Of a DNA stretch of 64,000 nucleotides, positions 8,821 through 18,439 are shown in pieces. Under the pieces are notes generated by a model that saw nothing but the letters and a program-made list of their open reading frames with translations, was not told the origin of the DNA and did not search any database. Each line of letters opens with the position of its first letter. The first letter of the stretch is position 1. The position numbers were made by a program, and so were the translations under genes. Source of the DNA: Mycoplasmatota bacterium. GTDB taxonomy: Bacteria; Bacillota_I; Bacilli_A; Haloplasmatales; Haloplasmataceae. The stretch is from contig CP074573.1 of NCBI GenBank assembly GCA_018394295.1, positions 1,054,001-1,118,000 on the forward strand, read 5' to 3'.

Positions 8821-11148
8821 ATGATTAAATTCAACGAAGTACAAGAATTAAGTCTTCCAGCAATTGCGATTCGAGGATTAGTTGTTTTACCAAATAATGA
8901 AATGCGGATTGAAGTTGGAAGAGAAACAAGCATTAAAGCTTTAGTTGATTCAGAACGTTTTGACGGTCATATTGTACTGATCAATCAACAAGACCCATTA
9001 ATAGATAATCCGAAACCAGATGATTTAATGAAATTTGGTATCGTATGTAAATTATTAATGAAAATTAAACAACCTAATGGTCATTATAAGGTTAAAGTGA
9101 AAGGACTAATACGTGCTTCAGTTGAAGAGTATTTCCAAGATGATCCTTTCTTCTTTACCCATGTAAAAACCTTACCATCGATCACAAATGATGCGGATAA
9201 AGAGATTGCTTTAATTAGAATGTTAATTAATACGGTTGTAGAAAATGCAGATTTTTTATTTACATCACCTAAAGAAGTAATTGCTAGTATTCAAGGCAAT
9301 ACAACTGCGGATAAGATTTCTGATATAGTCGCATTTCATTTGAAGACTTCAGAAAATGAAAAGCTAAAGTATATTAGTATTATTGATATAAATGACCGTT
9401 TAGAAAAACTATTAGTGGATATAGAAAAAGCAAAACAAGTATCACAAATTGAAGAAAAAATCGCTAGCGAAGTTAAAAAGAATATTGAAGAAAATCAACG
9501 TGAATACATCTTGCGTGAAAAAATGAAGGTCATTCAAGATGAACTAGGTGAGAAAGCAAGCCGTGAGACAGAAGTCTCTAAGTTAAAGGAAGCAATTGAA
9601 AAAGCAGGAATGCCAGAACAAACAAAACGGAAAGCTTTAGATGAATTAAGACGTTTTGAATCCATTCCTAATTATTCAAGTGAATCAAATATCATTAGAA
9701 CTTATCTTGACTGGTTAATTGCACTTCCATGGTCAAAATCAAGTGATGAAAAGAATGATATTAAACATGCAGAAGAAATATTAGAGGCAGAACATTATGG
9801 TTTAGAAAAAGTAAAAGAACGGATTATTGAATATCTTGCGGTTAAGGTTATGACAGGTAAAACACCGCCTACCATTTTATGTTTAGTAGGACCTCCTGGT
9901 GTTGGGAAGACATCTTTAGCTAAATCGGTTGCGAATGCTTTAAATCGGAAATTTGTTAAAGCATCTTTAGGTGGCGTTAAAGATGAGGCTGAAATACGTG
10001 GACATAGAAGAACATATATTGGCGCAATGCCTGGTAGAATTATTCAAGAAATGAAAATTGCTGGAACGAATAATCCAGTTTTCTTATTAGATGAAATTGA
10101 TAAACTATCAAGTGATTATAAAGGGGATCCAGCTAGTGCGATGTTAGAAGTACTAGACCCTGAACAAAATAAATTGTTTAGTGATCACTTTATTGAAGAC
10201 CCATTTGACCTATCCCATGTCCTATTTATTTCAACAGCGAATTATTTAGGTAATATTCCTGAACCACTTCGTGATCGTATGGAAATTGTAGAAGTTAGTA
10301 GTTATACTGAAATTGAAAAATTCCATATTGCACGTAACCATTTAATTCCTAAACAGTTAGGTATGCATGGATTAGAAAAAAAACAATTAGACATTACTGA
10401 TCAGGCGTTAACTAAGGTGATTCGTGCTTATACACGCGAAGCTGGTGTACGTAATTTAGAAAGAAATATTGGTTCTTTGTGCCGTAAAGCTACCAAAGAA
10501 ATATTAACGAAAAAGGTTAAGAAAGTAACTTTTACGCCTGAGAATTTAAAGGAGTATTTAGGTAAAGAGATATTCTTCCATAATAAAGGTGAAGAAGAAA
10601 ATGAAGTGGGTGTTGTTAATGGACTCGCCTATACCCCATATGGTGGAGATACGCTGCCTGTTGAAGTAACTTACTTTAAAGGAAATGGTAAGTTAATGTT
10701 AACTGGTAAATTAGGTGATGTCATGAAAGAATCAGCACAAGCTGCTTTTAGTTATGTTAGAGCGAATGCTGAAAAATATAAAATAGATGTTAATATCTTT
10801 AAAGATAATGATATTCATATTCATGTACCTGAAGGAGCCATCCCTAAAGATGGACCATCTGCAGGGATTACAATGGCAACTGCGATTATGTCTGCTTTAG
10901 CCAATCGTAAAGTTGATCATTTAGTTGGAATGACTGGAGAAATCACTTTGCGAGGTCGTGTGCTTCCAATTGGTGGATTAAAAGAAAAATCAATTGCTGC
11001 TCATCGTTCAGGTTTAAAAACGATTATCATTCCTAAAGATAATGAAAAAGATTTAGAGGATATTCCATTAATTGTACGTAATGAATTAAAATTCATTCCT
11101 GTTTCAGAAGTGAATGAGGTATTTGATATTGCGTTAGTGAATGATTAA
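8821..11148 (+). CDS. lon: Lon ATP-dependent serine protease
   Basis: A 775-residue Lon A-type protease that degrades damaged and regulatory proteins. The N-terminal substrate domain (about 1-200) is followed by a coiled-coil linker rich in Lys/Glu. The AAA+ module has Walker A GPPGVGKTS and Walker B VFLLDEIDK. The C-terminal protease domain has catalytic Ser in KDGPSAGI and Lys in GGLKEKSIAAHR. The length is typical (B. subtilis LonA 774 aa). GGAGGGG precedes the ATG. The lonB copy found between clpX and lonA in Bacillus is absent here. Confidence 0.97.
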   Translation: MIKFNEVQELSLPAIAIRGLVVLPNNEMRIEVGRETSIKALVDSERFDGHIVLINQQDPLIDNPKPDDLMKFGIVCKLLMKIKQPNGHYKVKVKGLIRASVEEYFQDDPFFFTHVKTLPSITNDADKEIALIRMLINTVVENADFLFTSPKEVIASIQGNTTADKISDIVAFHLKTSENEKLKYISIIDINDRLEKLLVDIEKAKQVSQIEEKIASEVKKNIEENQREYILREKMKVIQDELGEKASRETEVSKLKEAIEKAGMPEQTKRKALDELRRFESIPNYSSESNIIRTYLDWLIALPWSKSSDEKNDIKHAEEILEAEHYGLEKVKERIIEYLAVKVMTGKTPPTILCLVGPPGVGKTSLAKSVANALNRKFVKASLGGVKDEAEIRGHRRTYIGAMPGRIIQEMKIAGTNNPVFLLDEIDKLSSDYKGDPASAMLEVLDPEQNKLFSDHFIEDPFDLSHVLFISTANYLGNIPEPLRDRMEIVEVSSYTEIEKFHIARNHLIPKQLGMHGLEKKQLDITDQALTKVIRAYTREAGVRNLERNIGSLCRKATKEILTKKVKKVTFTPENLKEYLGKEIFFHNKGEEENEVGVVNGLAYTPYGGDTLPVEVTYFKGNGKLMLTGKLGDVMKESAQAAFSYVRANAEKYKIDVNIFKDNDIHIHVPEGAIPKDGPSAGITMATAIMSALANRKVDHLVGMTGEITLRGRVLPIGGLKEKSIAAHRSGLKTIIIPKDNEKDLEDIPLIVRNELKFIPVSEVNEVFDIALVND

Positions 11149-11170
11149 ACCTCATTATGGTGGTGAAAAT

Positions 11171-11767
11171 ATGTTAATCACAAAGGCAGAATTAGTCGCT
11201 ATGGGGACAAATGAATCACATTTTCCTCAAGATGGATTAAAAGAAATTGTACTTGCCGGACGATCAAATGTGGGTAAATCGTCATTTATTAATTCAATGG
11301 TTCAAAGAAACAAGTTAGCTTATACATCTAGTAACCCAGGAAAAACGCAAACCTTGAATTTTTACAATATAAATGATCGTATGTATTTTGTTGATGTACC
11401 TGGTTATGGGTATGCACGTGTAAGTAAACATCAGCGGGAAGCATTTGGTCAAATGATTGAAAGTTATTTGAAGACAAGAAAAGAATTGATGTTAGCGATT
11501 CTGTTGATTGACTTTCGTCATAAACCAACTGAAGATGATATTTTAATGTATGAGTTTTTGAAATATTATCACATTAAAACCCTTGTTGTTGCTACGAAAT
11601 GTGATAAAATTGGCAAAACGCATTACATGCGACATGAGAAAATGATTAAACAAGCAATTAATTTCTCAAAAGACGATTATTTTATTCGTTATTCTTCTCA
11701 TACAAACAGCGGAAGAGAAGATACATGGAAATTAATTATGAATACATTAATAGAGAGTGAACAATAA
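11171..11767 (+). CDS. ysxC: EngB/YsxC ribosome-assembly GTPase
   Basis: A 198-residue GTPase needed for 50S subunit assembly. G1 is GRSNVGKS, the G2 Thr lies in PGKTQTLNFY, G3 is VDVPGYGYA, G4 is TKCD and the G5 region is SSHTNSG. I choose ATG 11171 because GGTGGTG lies just upstream. An upstream ATG at 11141 overlaps the end of lon and would add ten residues not typical of the family. Translation is probably coupled to lon. The order lon-ysxC is the Bacillus order. Confidence 0.95.
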   Translation: MLITKAELVAMGTNESHFPQDGLKEIVLAGRSNVGKSSFINSMVQRNKLAYTSSNPGKTQTLNFYNINDRMYFVDVPGYGYARVSKHQREAFGQMIESYLKTRKELMLAILLIDFRHKPTEDDILMYEFLKYYHIKTLVVATKCDKIGKTHYMRHEKMIKQAINFSKDDYFIRYSSHTNSGREDTWKLIMNTLIESEQ

Positions 11768-11780
11768 TAGTTCACTCTCT
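11752..11780 (+). terminator. Terminator of the lon-ysxC unit
   Basis: A perfect 11-bp stem (11752-11762 with 11770-11780, AGAGAGTGAAC) overlaps the ysxC stop codon and is followed by TATTTATT. The T-run is interrupted but the stem is strong. Confidence 0.75.
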
Positions 11781-11855
11781 TATTTATTAAGCAATGATGA
11801 TTTTTAAAATATAATTTGGTATAATAAAAATAATAAATTTAACAGGAAGTTAGTG

Positions 11856-12737
11856 ATGTTTATGGAGAATAATGTCAATATTTTTTCTCATAAGGTAAAT
11901 AAAGATGCTAAATTGTTTGATTATTTAAAAAATGAATTGATTTTATCTTTTAGACAAACAAATGCTTTTATTAAAAATAATCAATTAATGATTAATAAAA
12001 AAATAGTGACCAAAAATAAAAGCATATTAGAAGGAGACATTATTTCTTTACATTTTGAAAATGAAACAAATGATTATGAACCAGAAAATATTCCTTTGAA
12101 TATTTTATATGAAACAGATGATTTATTAATCATTGATAAACCGCCGCATTATTTAGTTCATCCCACTAAAAATCACACAAATCATACAATTGCGAATTCC
12201 GTAAGTTATTATTTTCAAAAACAAAATTTAAAAAGAAAAATTCGTTTTGTCAATCGTTTAGATAGGGATACCAGTGGAATATTAGTGATTGCGAAAAATC
12301 CTTATAGTCATAGTTTTTTAACTAAACAATTTGAACGGAACCAAACAATAAAAAAATACTTAACGATTATAGATGGGCATTTAAACGCAAAAAATGGCGC
12401 GATAGAGACAAGAATTCATAAGGATGTAAATGATATCAAATATCAGGTAAACGACAAAGGAAAGCTTTCTATGACCTTGTACAAGGTGTTAAAAGAAAAT
12501 GAAAAATATTCTTTGGTTGAATGTGAACTAAAAAGTGGTAGAACCCATCAAATAAGATTATCACTAGCTTCAATTGGGGCTTATATATTAGGTGATAGTT
12601 TATATTATGAGACAAGTGATATCATTAATCGACAAGCGCTCCATGCTTATAGACTAAATTTCATAGAACCTCGTACCTTTAAAAAACAAGAAATTATTTG
12701 TGAGTTACCTCAAGATATGAAAAAAATTATTTTATAA
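11856..12737 (+). CDS. RluA/RluD-family RNA pseudouridine synthase
   Basis: An enzyme of about 293 residues that isomerises uridines in rRNA or tRNA. The N-terminal part resembles an S4 RNA-binding fold (residues about 15-70). The catalytic segment is FVNRLDRDTSGILVIAKN, whose RLDRDTSG contains the active-site Asp. SGRTHQIRLSLASIGA is the conserved C-terminal motif. GGAAG six bases upstream favours ATG 11856; GTG 11853 and ATG 11862 are alternatives. The exact target RNA cannot be named from sequence. Confidence 0.9.
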   Translation: MFMENNVNIFSHKVNKDAKLFDYLKNELILSFRQTNAFIKNNQLMINKKIVTKNKSILEGDIISLHFENETNDYEPENIPLNILYETDDLLIIDKPPHYLVHPTKNHTNHTIANSVSYYFQKQNLKRKIRFVNRLDRDTSGILVIAKNPYSHSFLTKQFERNQTIKKYLTIIDGHLNAKNGAIETRIHKDVNDIKYQVNDKGKLSMTLYKVLKENEKYSLVECELKSGRTHQIRLSLASIGAYILGDSLYYETSDIINRQALHAYRLNFIEPRTFKKQEIICELPQDMKKIIL

Positions 12738-12782
12738 AAAAGAATTATTATGATATAATAGTAAAAAATAGAGGTGGTTATA

Positions 12783-13223
12783 GTGGATAATAGAAAATTA
12801 ATTAATCAAATACTTGTAGAATTGTTCAACCATATTTTATTACTTGAAGAAAGAAATTTAAAAACACATGAACTGAAAAATTTATCCATCACAGAGGTTC
12901 ATATTATTGAAGCGGTAAAAAAAGTGGACTCTCCATCGATGGGTGAAGTTGCCTCTAAGCTAATGGTAACCGTTGGGACCTTATCAACATCAGTCAATCG
13001 TTTAGTTCAAAAAGGTTATATTAAAAATCAAAGAAGTGAAAAAGATAGACGTGTTGTTTATTTATCTTTAACTGAAAAGGGAGAAGAGGCTTATAACATT
13101 CACGAAGCATTTCATGATAAAATGATTAGTAAAATTCTTTCTAGAACAAGTGTAAATGATGATGAATTATTGCTTTCCTCTTTAAGAAAGTTATTAGATT
13201 TTTTTGAGTCGTTAAAGATATAA
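12783..13223 (+). CDS. MarR-family regulator, FabT-like
   Basis: A 146-residue winged-helix regulator. The wHTH is visible in PSMGEVASKLMVTVGTLS (recognition helix) and SEKDRRVVYLSLTEKG (wing). The MDNRKLINQ start and the VASKLMVTVGTLSTSVNRL helix resemble FabT, the repressor of fatty-acid synthesis genes. No fab genes follow here, so the target is inferred only from similarity. GTG 12783 is favoured because GAGGTG lies six bases upstream; the GTG at 12774 falls inside that site. A small membrane-protein gene follows. Confidence 0.8.
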   Translation: MDNRKLINQILVELFNHILLLEERNLKTHELKNLSITEVHIIEAVKKVDSPSMGEVASKLMVTVGTLSTSVNRLVQKGYIKNQRSEKDRRVVYLSLTEKGEEAYNIHEAFHDKMISKILSRTSVNDDELLLSSLRKLLDFFESLKI

Positions 13224-13297
13224 TCAAAAATAATATACTTGTATTAAATAAGCCTTGTGAATAGTTAAAAAATTATTTACGAGGAATTAGATTTATT

Positions 13298-13528
13298 ATG
13301 AAAGATAAACAAATTATCCAAATCTATGTAAGAGGTAAAAAGAAGTTTTATATCAATAGTCTTTTAAGTTATTTAATACTTGTAAATTGGTGTTTCTTTT
13401 GGTTAGTACTAATACAGCATTCTTTAGCGTACGAATTCATTATTTGGCAGTGTTTGTTATTTGTTTTAATTTTTTCTTTAATAATTAATTATTTATTATT
13501 ACCTATGAGATGGAAAAACATTGTATGA
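13298..13528 (+). CDS. Small two-helix membrane protein of unknown function
   Basis: A 76-residue frame with two strongly hydrophobic segments (about residues 20-40 and 45-66), a basic N-terminus (KKKFY) and a short basic tail. I recognise no family. The nearest purine-rich site (GAGGAA) is about 13 bases upstream, weaker than in neighbouring genes. The hydropathy pattern and the absence of a competing frame make it a reasonable real gene, but with modest support. Confidence 0.5.
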   Translation: MKDKQIIQIYVRGKKKFYINSLLSYLILVNWCFFWLVLIQHSLAYEFIIWQCLLFVLIFSLIINYLLLPMRWKNIV

Positions 13529-13565
13529 AAATATAGTAAAATTTAATTAGAAAACTCTATATTTT
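13528..13565. terminator. Weak hairpin between convergent genes
   Basis: AAAATATAG (13528-13536) can pair with CTATATTTT (13557-13565) across a 20-base loop, between the small membrane-protein gene and cls. It is AT-only and of modest stability. Confidence 0.35.
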
Positions 13566-13579
13566 ATTGGTTAATATAT

Positions 13580-14926
13580 TCATAATATAGTAGATAATAA
13601 CTTACAAAAACTCCCGATTACTTTTTTTAATGATGATTCTTTTTGAATCATCATTTTTGTATATTCTGTACAATATGTCAATTGTTTATTAAATATTGTT
13701 TTGGTATAGAGCGCTAGGTCTGAATCATTAACAAATGCGTTTATTTCTAAATTGTATTTAAAACTATGGATATCAAAATTTGTTGTTCCAATGGAAACAT
13801 AGTGATCGTCACATATAAACACTTTTGAATGTAAAAAGGACTTTTTATTAAATAAATAGACTTTAATATTTTCATCTACTAAAAGTGAAGCATAAGCTTT
13901 TGTTGCTTGCAAAACAAAGGGATGATCATTTTTGTTTGGAATCATGATTTTGATTTCTACATTTCTTAAACTCGCATATTTTAAAGCTTTAATAAAAGCA
14001 TCATTTAAAATTAAATAAGGAGTTTGTATGTAAATACATTTTTGCGACTGATAAATATGTTGAATAAATTTATTTTCAATATAGTTAATTTCACTAATAT
14101 CTGGACCACTTGAAAGAATTTCTATTAGCTTATTTCCTTTAAATTGATGTGTCATTAAATAAGGTTTTATATCAATTTCTTTTTTTGAACAATACATATA
14201 ATCAGCTAAAAATCGTTTTTCAATAGGCGTTGTCGCATTACCTATTATTTTTAATTGACTATCTACCCATAATCCTAATTTTTTATCTCTTCCTAAATAT
14301 TTATCACCAATGTTAAAGCCACCTATATAAGCGATTTTATTATCAATTATCATGATTTTACGATGGTTTCGATAATTGATATTTAAAAATTTTCGTTTTA
14401 ATTTAATGAAAGGAATGATTTCTCCTCCAAGTTTAATAAAATTATTAAAATATTTCTTTTTCATTTGAAAGGAACCTAATGAATCATATAATATTTTAAC
14501 ATCTACATTTTGTTTTAATTTCTCTTCCAATTTTTTAATTATTGATTTACCTATTTGATCTGTATTAAAAGTATAAAAACTAATATGAATATAATGTTCA
14601 GCTCGTTCAATTTCTTCAAACATATCTTCAAATAATAAATCACCATTATTAAATAACCTAACTTCATTATGTTGAGTTACTGTAATTGATTTAACCGTTT
14701 GAATATGTTTTTCATCAATTTCTCTTTTTTTTATCAATTGACGTCTAATTTGTTCATCAGAAACAATTAACAAATAGATAAACGGTGTGAAAAAAGGAAA
14801 AATAATAATTAATAGAAATGTGTATGTCATATTTGAAAGGTTAATATTTTGCTTGAATAATATTTTTAGCCCGAAAAAAAAATTTAACAAGTAAATTGCG
14901 ATAAGGATATATAATAAGTGATCCAT
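13580..14926 (-). CDS. cls: Cardiolipin synthase (phospholipase D superfamily)
   Basis: A 448-residue membrane enzyme that condenses two phosphatidylglycerols into cardiolipin. Two N-terminal transmembrane segments (residues about 3-22 and 33-53) precede two PLD catalytic motifs: NHRKIMIIDNKIAYIGG in the middle, and LHSKVFICDDHYVSIGTTN near the C-terminus. This is the ClsA-type arrangement, and the length is slightly short of the usual 480. AAGGAAGG precedes the ATG. It is transcribed on its own, away from mrp. Confidence 0.93.
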   Translation of the reverse strand: MDHLLYILIAIYLLNFFFGLKILFKQNINLSNMTYTFLLIIIFPFFTPFIYLLIVSDEQIRRQLIKKREIDEKHIQTVKSITVTQHNEVRLFNNGDLLFEDMFEEIERAEHYIHISFYTFNTDQIGKSIIKKLEEKLKQNVDVKILYDSLGSFQMKKKYFNNFIKLGGEIIPFIKLKRKFLNINYRNHRKIMIIDNKIAYIGGFNIGDKYLGRDKKLGLWVDSQLKIIGNATTPIEKRFLADYMYCSKKEIDIKPYLMTHQFKGNKLIEILSSGPDISEINYIENKFIQHIYQSQKCIYIQTPYLILNDAFIKALKYASLRNVEIKIMIPNKNDHPFVLQATKAYASLLVDENIKVYLFNKKSFLHSKVFICDDHYVSIGTTNFDIHSFKYNLEINAFVNDSDLALYTKTIFNKQLTYCTEYTKMMIQKESSLKKVIGSFCKLLSTIL

Positions 14927-14950
14927 AAACTACCTTCCTTATATAAAAAA

Positions 14951-14984
14951 GTATCTTAATATAGATAATTCTATATTAAGATAC
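14951..14984 (-). terminator. Terminator of mrp
   Basis: A perfect 14-bp stem (14951-14964 with 14971-14984, GTATCTTAATATAG) with a 6-nt loop. On the minus strand it is followed by TTTTTT. It lies downstream of mrp and upstream of cls. Confidence 0.85.
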
Positions 14985-15010
14985 CAAATTTTTTAAAATA
15001 TATGTATTCT

Positions 15011-16027
15011 TTATTTCATTTGTAAGATTTGTTTAGCGATTGATAAGTAGACCAATCCATTAGGTTCATCTAGACCATAGATTGAGTGATGACCGGTCGT
15101 TGGTTGTGCAATTTCTAGTTGTCCTAAAAGAGGAACATCTAATTGTTTTGCGACTACTTCTCCGCCACCTTGACCAAATATGAGCTCATGTTTCTTGTTT
15201 TCAGGATTACTAAAGTATGACATGTTTTCAATGACACCAATAATTTCATGTTTTAATTGTCTTGCTCCAAAACCTGCTTTAACAGCGATTGTAGAAGCAG
15301 TAGGGTGAGGAGTTGTCACAACAATCATTTCACATTGAGGAATTAGTGATTGAATATCTAATGCTACATCGCCTGTTCCTGGAGGTAAGTCTACAAAAAT
15401 ATATTCAATATCATCACTCCAATTGACATCATATAAGAAATGTTCAAGCATTTTGTGAAGCATGGGTCCACGCCACATTAATGGCTTATTATCATCAATA
15501 AAGAAAGCAGTTGATATGACTTCAACATTGAATTTTTCAAAAGGGATAATTTTTTCATCTTCGGTACCTTTAGGATGAATTATATCTAAGTCCATTACAC
15601 TTGGGATGGATGGGCCATAAATATCTGCATCAATAAGACCAACTTTATGACCTAATTTCGCAAAAGTTACCGCTAAATTAGCAGTAATGGTAGATTTACC
15701 AACCCCACCTTTTCCTGATGCAATTCCTATATAACGAACTTTTTTTTCTTTATCTAAGACTGTACCTTTTTCCTTAGAATTCAATTCTTCAATTTCTAAT
15801 TTTAATCCAGAAAAGCCTAAGTCTAATTTAATCAATTTTGTTAATTGTACTTTAAACTGTTTTGCTTCATTGGTATCTTTTTTTTCAAGCGCAATAACCA
15901 TAACTGCTTTATTATTTTCTTCATCAATGCCAACATAGCGAATACCACCGGTTGCTTTTAAGGTTTTATTACATGTTGGATCAATTAATGTTTCAATTTT
16001 TTCTTGTAATAGTTCTTTTGAAACCAT
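15011..16027 (-). CDS. mrp: Mrp/Nbp35-family P-loop ATPase (iron-sulfur cluster carrier)
   Basis: A 338-residue protein of the Mrp/ApbC family, implicated in iron-sulfur cluster transfer. An N-terminal region of about 85 residues resembles the MIP18/DUF59 domain. The deviant Walker A is GIASGKGGVGKSTITANLA. VDLPPGTGD and TTPHPTAS are the other family motifs. I do not see the CxxC pair usual in cluster-carrying Mrp proteins, so direct cluster binding is uncertain. GAAAGGATG precedes the start. It is monocistronic, with its own terminator. Confidence 0.88.
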   Translation of the reverse strand: MVSKELLQEKIETLIDPTCNKTLKATGGIRYVGIDEENNKAVMVIALEKKDTNEAKQFKVQLTKLIKLDLGFSGLKLEIEELNSKEKGTVLDKEKKVRYIGIASGKGGVGKSTITANLAVTFAKLGHKVGLIDADIYGPSIPSVMDLDIIHPKGTEDEKIIPFEKFNVEVISTAFFIDDNKPLMWRGPMLHKMLEHFLYDVNWSDDIEYIFVDLPPGTGDVALDIQSLIPQCEMIVVTTPHPTASTIAVKAGFGARQLKHEIIGVIENMSYFSNPENKKHELIFGQGGGEVVAKQLDVPLLGQLEIAQPTTGHHSIYGLDEPNGLVYLSIAKQILQMK

Positions 16028-16101
16028 ATTATCATCCTTTCAGTTTTCTTCTTTATTATTTTATCACTATCATCTGTAAAAATAAACCAATATACTTTAA
16101 A

Positions 16102-17253
16102 TTAATCAGGATAAATTATAGGTATTTTTCTTTCTCTTTCACAATCAACTAGATGGTATATTTCACTTGCCCGTAAATCTATTTTTAATAAATTATGATT
16201 GTTTCTATTTTTATTCGTTATGATAGGTACTTGACTAGTTTTTTTGAGTTGCTTTATATCATGGGTTTTCTTTTCTTTAAATCCTAAAATACGTACATAT
16301 TGAGGCCCATTCCATATATTCCATTTTTGAACTTCTTCTTTTGTTACATGGTTTAAGACATGGGTTAATAAACGCTGGATTTTCCCTTTTGTATAGCGTT
16401 TAGATACTAATGAGGAAACGAATTGATTATAATTAGTTTCTTTTTTAATATGTTGAATCATCGCATTTTCTATGCCTTCGTTTATATCATGAATTTCCTT
16501 TAGAGCATGTTTTTGACTGGTTATTTGATATTTTAAATAAGGAAAATAATCATTCCAATAGTGGAGTTTTGTCTTGTTCAACATTTGTTTAGTATAATCA
16601 GGTATCACATGATCTACATTTTCTTTTTTCATTAACGCCTTTCGAATACTTGTTGCACTAGCGATTTCCTCATGAAGGATTTCTTGATCGTTATAATTAG
16701 ATTTTCTTCGTTTAATCGTCTTAAATGCGATATTTTTATTGATATGAAGTATATTTCTGATGTATTGAATCCCTAATAAATCATTTGCTAAAAGATCTGT
16801 ATTTTTATTTGTGATTATTTTTAGTGCTTTACTACAAGCTTCAGGATAACTATAACCATCATTCATAATACTTTTTAATAATTCATTAAAATGTGGATGA
16901 TCAATCTTTGTTGCTAGTTCTAATAAAGTACTACTATCATTTGATTCGCTTCCAAAAATTATCTCATCAACACCACAATGATTTAAAATAGAGATAGCAC
17001 CTAAACTAAATAAATCAGCATGAGAAACTGCATATAGATATGGTAATTCAACAACAACATCCACACCAGCTTGTAAAGCAAGTTTCGTACGAATTTCCTT
17101 ACTGATAAGACTAGGTTGTCCACGCTGAACAAAATTACCACTCATAACAGCGATTAATAAATCACATCCACTTATTTTTTTAACTTGATTAAGGTGATAT
17201 ACATGTCCATTATGTAAAGGATTGTATTCAACAATAATACCACAAATTTTCAT
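16102..17253 (-). CDS. tmcAL: tRNA(Met) cytidine acetate ligase TmcAL (YlbM)
   Basis: A 383-residue enzyme that uses acetate and ATP to acetylate the wobble cytidine of elongator tRNA-Met. The N-terminus MKICGIIVEYNPLHNGHVYH contains the nucleotidyltransferase HxGH signature, and SGNFVQRGQPSLISK is also diagnostic of the family. I choose ATG 17253 because GGTGGTGAG lies just upstream; the frame extends 11 codons further without a good site. In B. subtilis ylbM lies just before ylbN-rpmF; here the same neighbours are kept but in divergent orientation. Confidence 0.93.
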   Translation of the reverse strand: MKICGIIVEYNPLHNGHVYHLNQVKKISGCDLLIAVMSGNFVQRGQPSLISKEIRTKLALQAGVDVVVELPYLYAVSHADLFSLGAISILNHCGVDEIIFGSESNDSSTLLELATKIDHPHFNELLKSIMNDGYSYPEACSKALKIITNKNTDLLANDLLGIQYIRNILHINKNIAFKTIKRRKSNYNDQEILHEEIASATSIRKALMKKENVDHVIPDYTKQMLNKTKLHYWNDYFPYLKYQITSQKHALKEIHDINEGIENAMIQHIKKETNYNQFVSSLVSKRYTKGKIQRLLTHVLNHVTKEEVQKWNIWNGPQYVRILGFKEKKTHDIKQLKKTSQVPIITNKNRNNHNLLKIDLRASEIYHLVDCERERKIPIIYPD

Positions 17254-17406
17254 AATCTCACCACACCTGTTAGAATTACTTCTCATTATAATATTATCTT
17301 TACAATTAGTAAATATTTAATACTAAATTAAAAATGATTAAGACTAAATGAATGGAGATGTGTTATAATAAAAAAGTATAAATTTATACGAACTCTATAA
17401 AAAAAG

Positions 17407-17435
17407 TTGACATTTTCGTATAAAAAATATATAAT
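17407..17435 (+). promoter_or_regulatory. Consensus sigma-A promoter of yceD-rpmF
   Basis: TTGACA (17407-17412), a 17-base spacer and TATAAT (17430-17435): both hexamers match consensus perfectly. It sits 27 bases before the yceD start, so a strong constitutive transcript for rpmF is expected. Confidence 0.85.
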
Positions 17436-17461
17436 TTTACTGTTGTATAGAGGTGATTATC

Positions 17462-17968
17462 TTGAAGTATTATATCAATGAATTGATGAAACATGGCACA
17501 ACACCATTTGAAATCAATGAATCAGTAGATTTTTCTTCAATTGCTTCACAACATCACGAGATAAGAAAAATGTCTAAAGTTGTAATTGCAGGTAAAGGAC
17601 AATTATCAGGTGAAGATGTGATATTTGATTTAAATATTAAATGTGATTTAATATTGCCTTGTGCCTTAACATTAGAGGATGTTAAATATCACATGGATTT
17701 TGATACCAAAGAATTCTTTACCTTTAAAGAGCATGCTAAAGAGGAAGATTATGACTATGATATGACAATCGTTAAAGGTCAAACGATTGAAATAGCACCT
17801 GTTATTTGGCAAAATATTATTGTTAATATTCCTCAACGTGTTGTTAGTGAAAATGCATATAACAAGATGCCTAAAGAAGGAGAAAATTGGCAAATAGTTG
17901 ATGAAAATAATCAGGAAAATAAAATCGATCCTCGATTTTCTATATTGAAAGACCTACTAAAAAAATAA
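17462..17968 (+). CDS. yceD: YceD/DUF177 protein (YlbN)
   Basis: A 168-residue member of the DUF177 family, almost always encoded before rpmF. In plants and bacteria the family is linked to 23S rRNA processing and ribosome assembly, though the chemistry is unresolved. The [14 protein letters not shown] segment in the middle and the [11 protein letters not shown] region match the family; the second half of the usual Cys-based motif is weak. The start is TTG 17462, six bases after GAGGTG. It ends 16 bases before rpmF and forms an operon with it. Confidence 0.87.
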   Translation: MKYYINELMKHGTTPFEINESVDFSSIASQHHEIRKMSKVVIAGKGQLSGEDVIFDLNIKCDLILPCALTLEDVKYHMDFDTKEFFTFKEHAKEEDYDYDMTIVKGQTIEIAPVIWQNIIVNIPQRVVSENAYNKMPKEGENWQIVDENNQENKIDPRFSILKDLLKK

Positions 17969-17984
17969 AGAGGAGGTGCTAACA

Positions 17985-18170
17985 ATGGCTGTACCTTTTA
18001 GACGTACATCAAAAACTGCTAAACGTAAAAGAAGAAGTCATTTCAAAATTTCTATTCCAGGAATGGTAAAATGTCCTAATTGTGGTGAATATGTAAAACC
18101 TCATCATGTTTGTGGTGAATGTGGACACTATAACGGAAAAGAAGTTATATCTGTTGAAACTTCTGAATAA
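17985..18170 (+). CDS. rpmF: 50S ribosomal protein L32
   Basis: A 61-residue ribosomal protein. The start [19 protein letters not shown] is diagnostic. Four cysteines (CPNC and CGEC) form the zinc site, so this is the zinc-binding form rather than the Cys-less paralogue. GAGGAGGTG seven bases upstream fixes ATG 17985. A terminator begins seven bases after the stop. Confidence 0.97.
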   Translation: MAVPFRRTSKTAKRKRRSHFKISIPGMVKCPNCGEYVKPHHVCGECGHYNGKEVISVETSE

Positions 18171-18176
18171 TGAAGC

Positions 18177-18194
18177 GCGTTGAGTAATCAGCGC
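18177..18194 (+). terminator. Terminator of yceD-rpmF (copy 1)
   Basis: GCGTTGA (18177-18183) pairs with TCAGCGC (18188-18194) around loop GTAA, followed by CTTTTTT. A second version with compensatory changes lies at 18301-18318. Confidence 0.8.
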
Positions 18195-18256
18195 CTTTTT
18201 TATTGTTTTATTTATCTGAAATCATAGACGAAAATATATTCCAAAAATTGACAATA

Positions 18257-18425
18257 TTATTGAAAAATGATGTCATTAGTTATATTTGTTGAATTTAAGT
18301 GTGTTGAGTAATCAGCACATTTTTTATATATAGTTACATTATTTCAATGTGCAACCATTGATTTGTAAAAAAATGTCGAAATTTTTGTATCAATAAAAGT
18401 CAACATTTATTGAAAAATGATGTCA
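18257..18425 (+). repeat. Direct repeat pair in the rpmF-GGDEF intergenic region
   Basis: A 19-base sequence ending in GAAAAATGATGTCA occurs identically at 18257-18275 and 18407-18425. Together with the duplicated hairpins at 18177 and 18301, this shows that the whole 3' region of rpmF was duplicated, with a later size change between the copies. The stretch 18171-18491 contains no gene. Confidence 0.75.
18301..18318 (+). terminator. Terminator hairpin (copy 2)
   Basis: GTGTTGA (18301-18307) pairs with TCAGCAC (18312-18318) around the same GTAA loop, followed by ATTTTTTAT. Relative to copy 1, a C-G pair has become T-A, so the stem has been preserved by compensatory change. Confidence 0.75.
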
Positions 18426-18439
18426 ATATATAATATAAT
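18410..18439 (+). promoter_or_regulatory. Probable promoter of the GGDEF-like gene
   Basis: TTGAAA (18410-18415), an 18-base spacer and TATAAT (18434-18439) lie 52 bases before the start. The -35 falls inside the second copy of the 19-base direct repeat; the first copy lacks a matching -10. Confidence 0.5.
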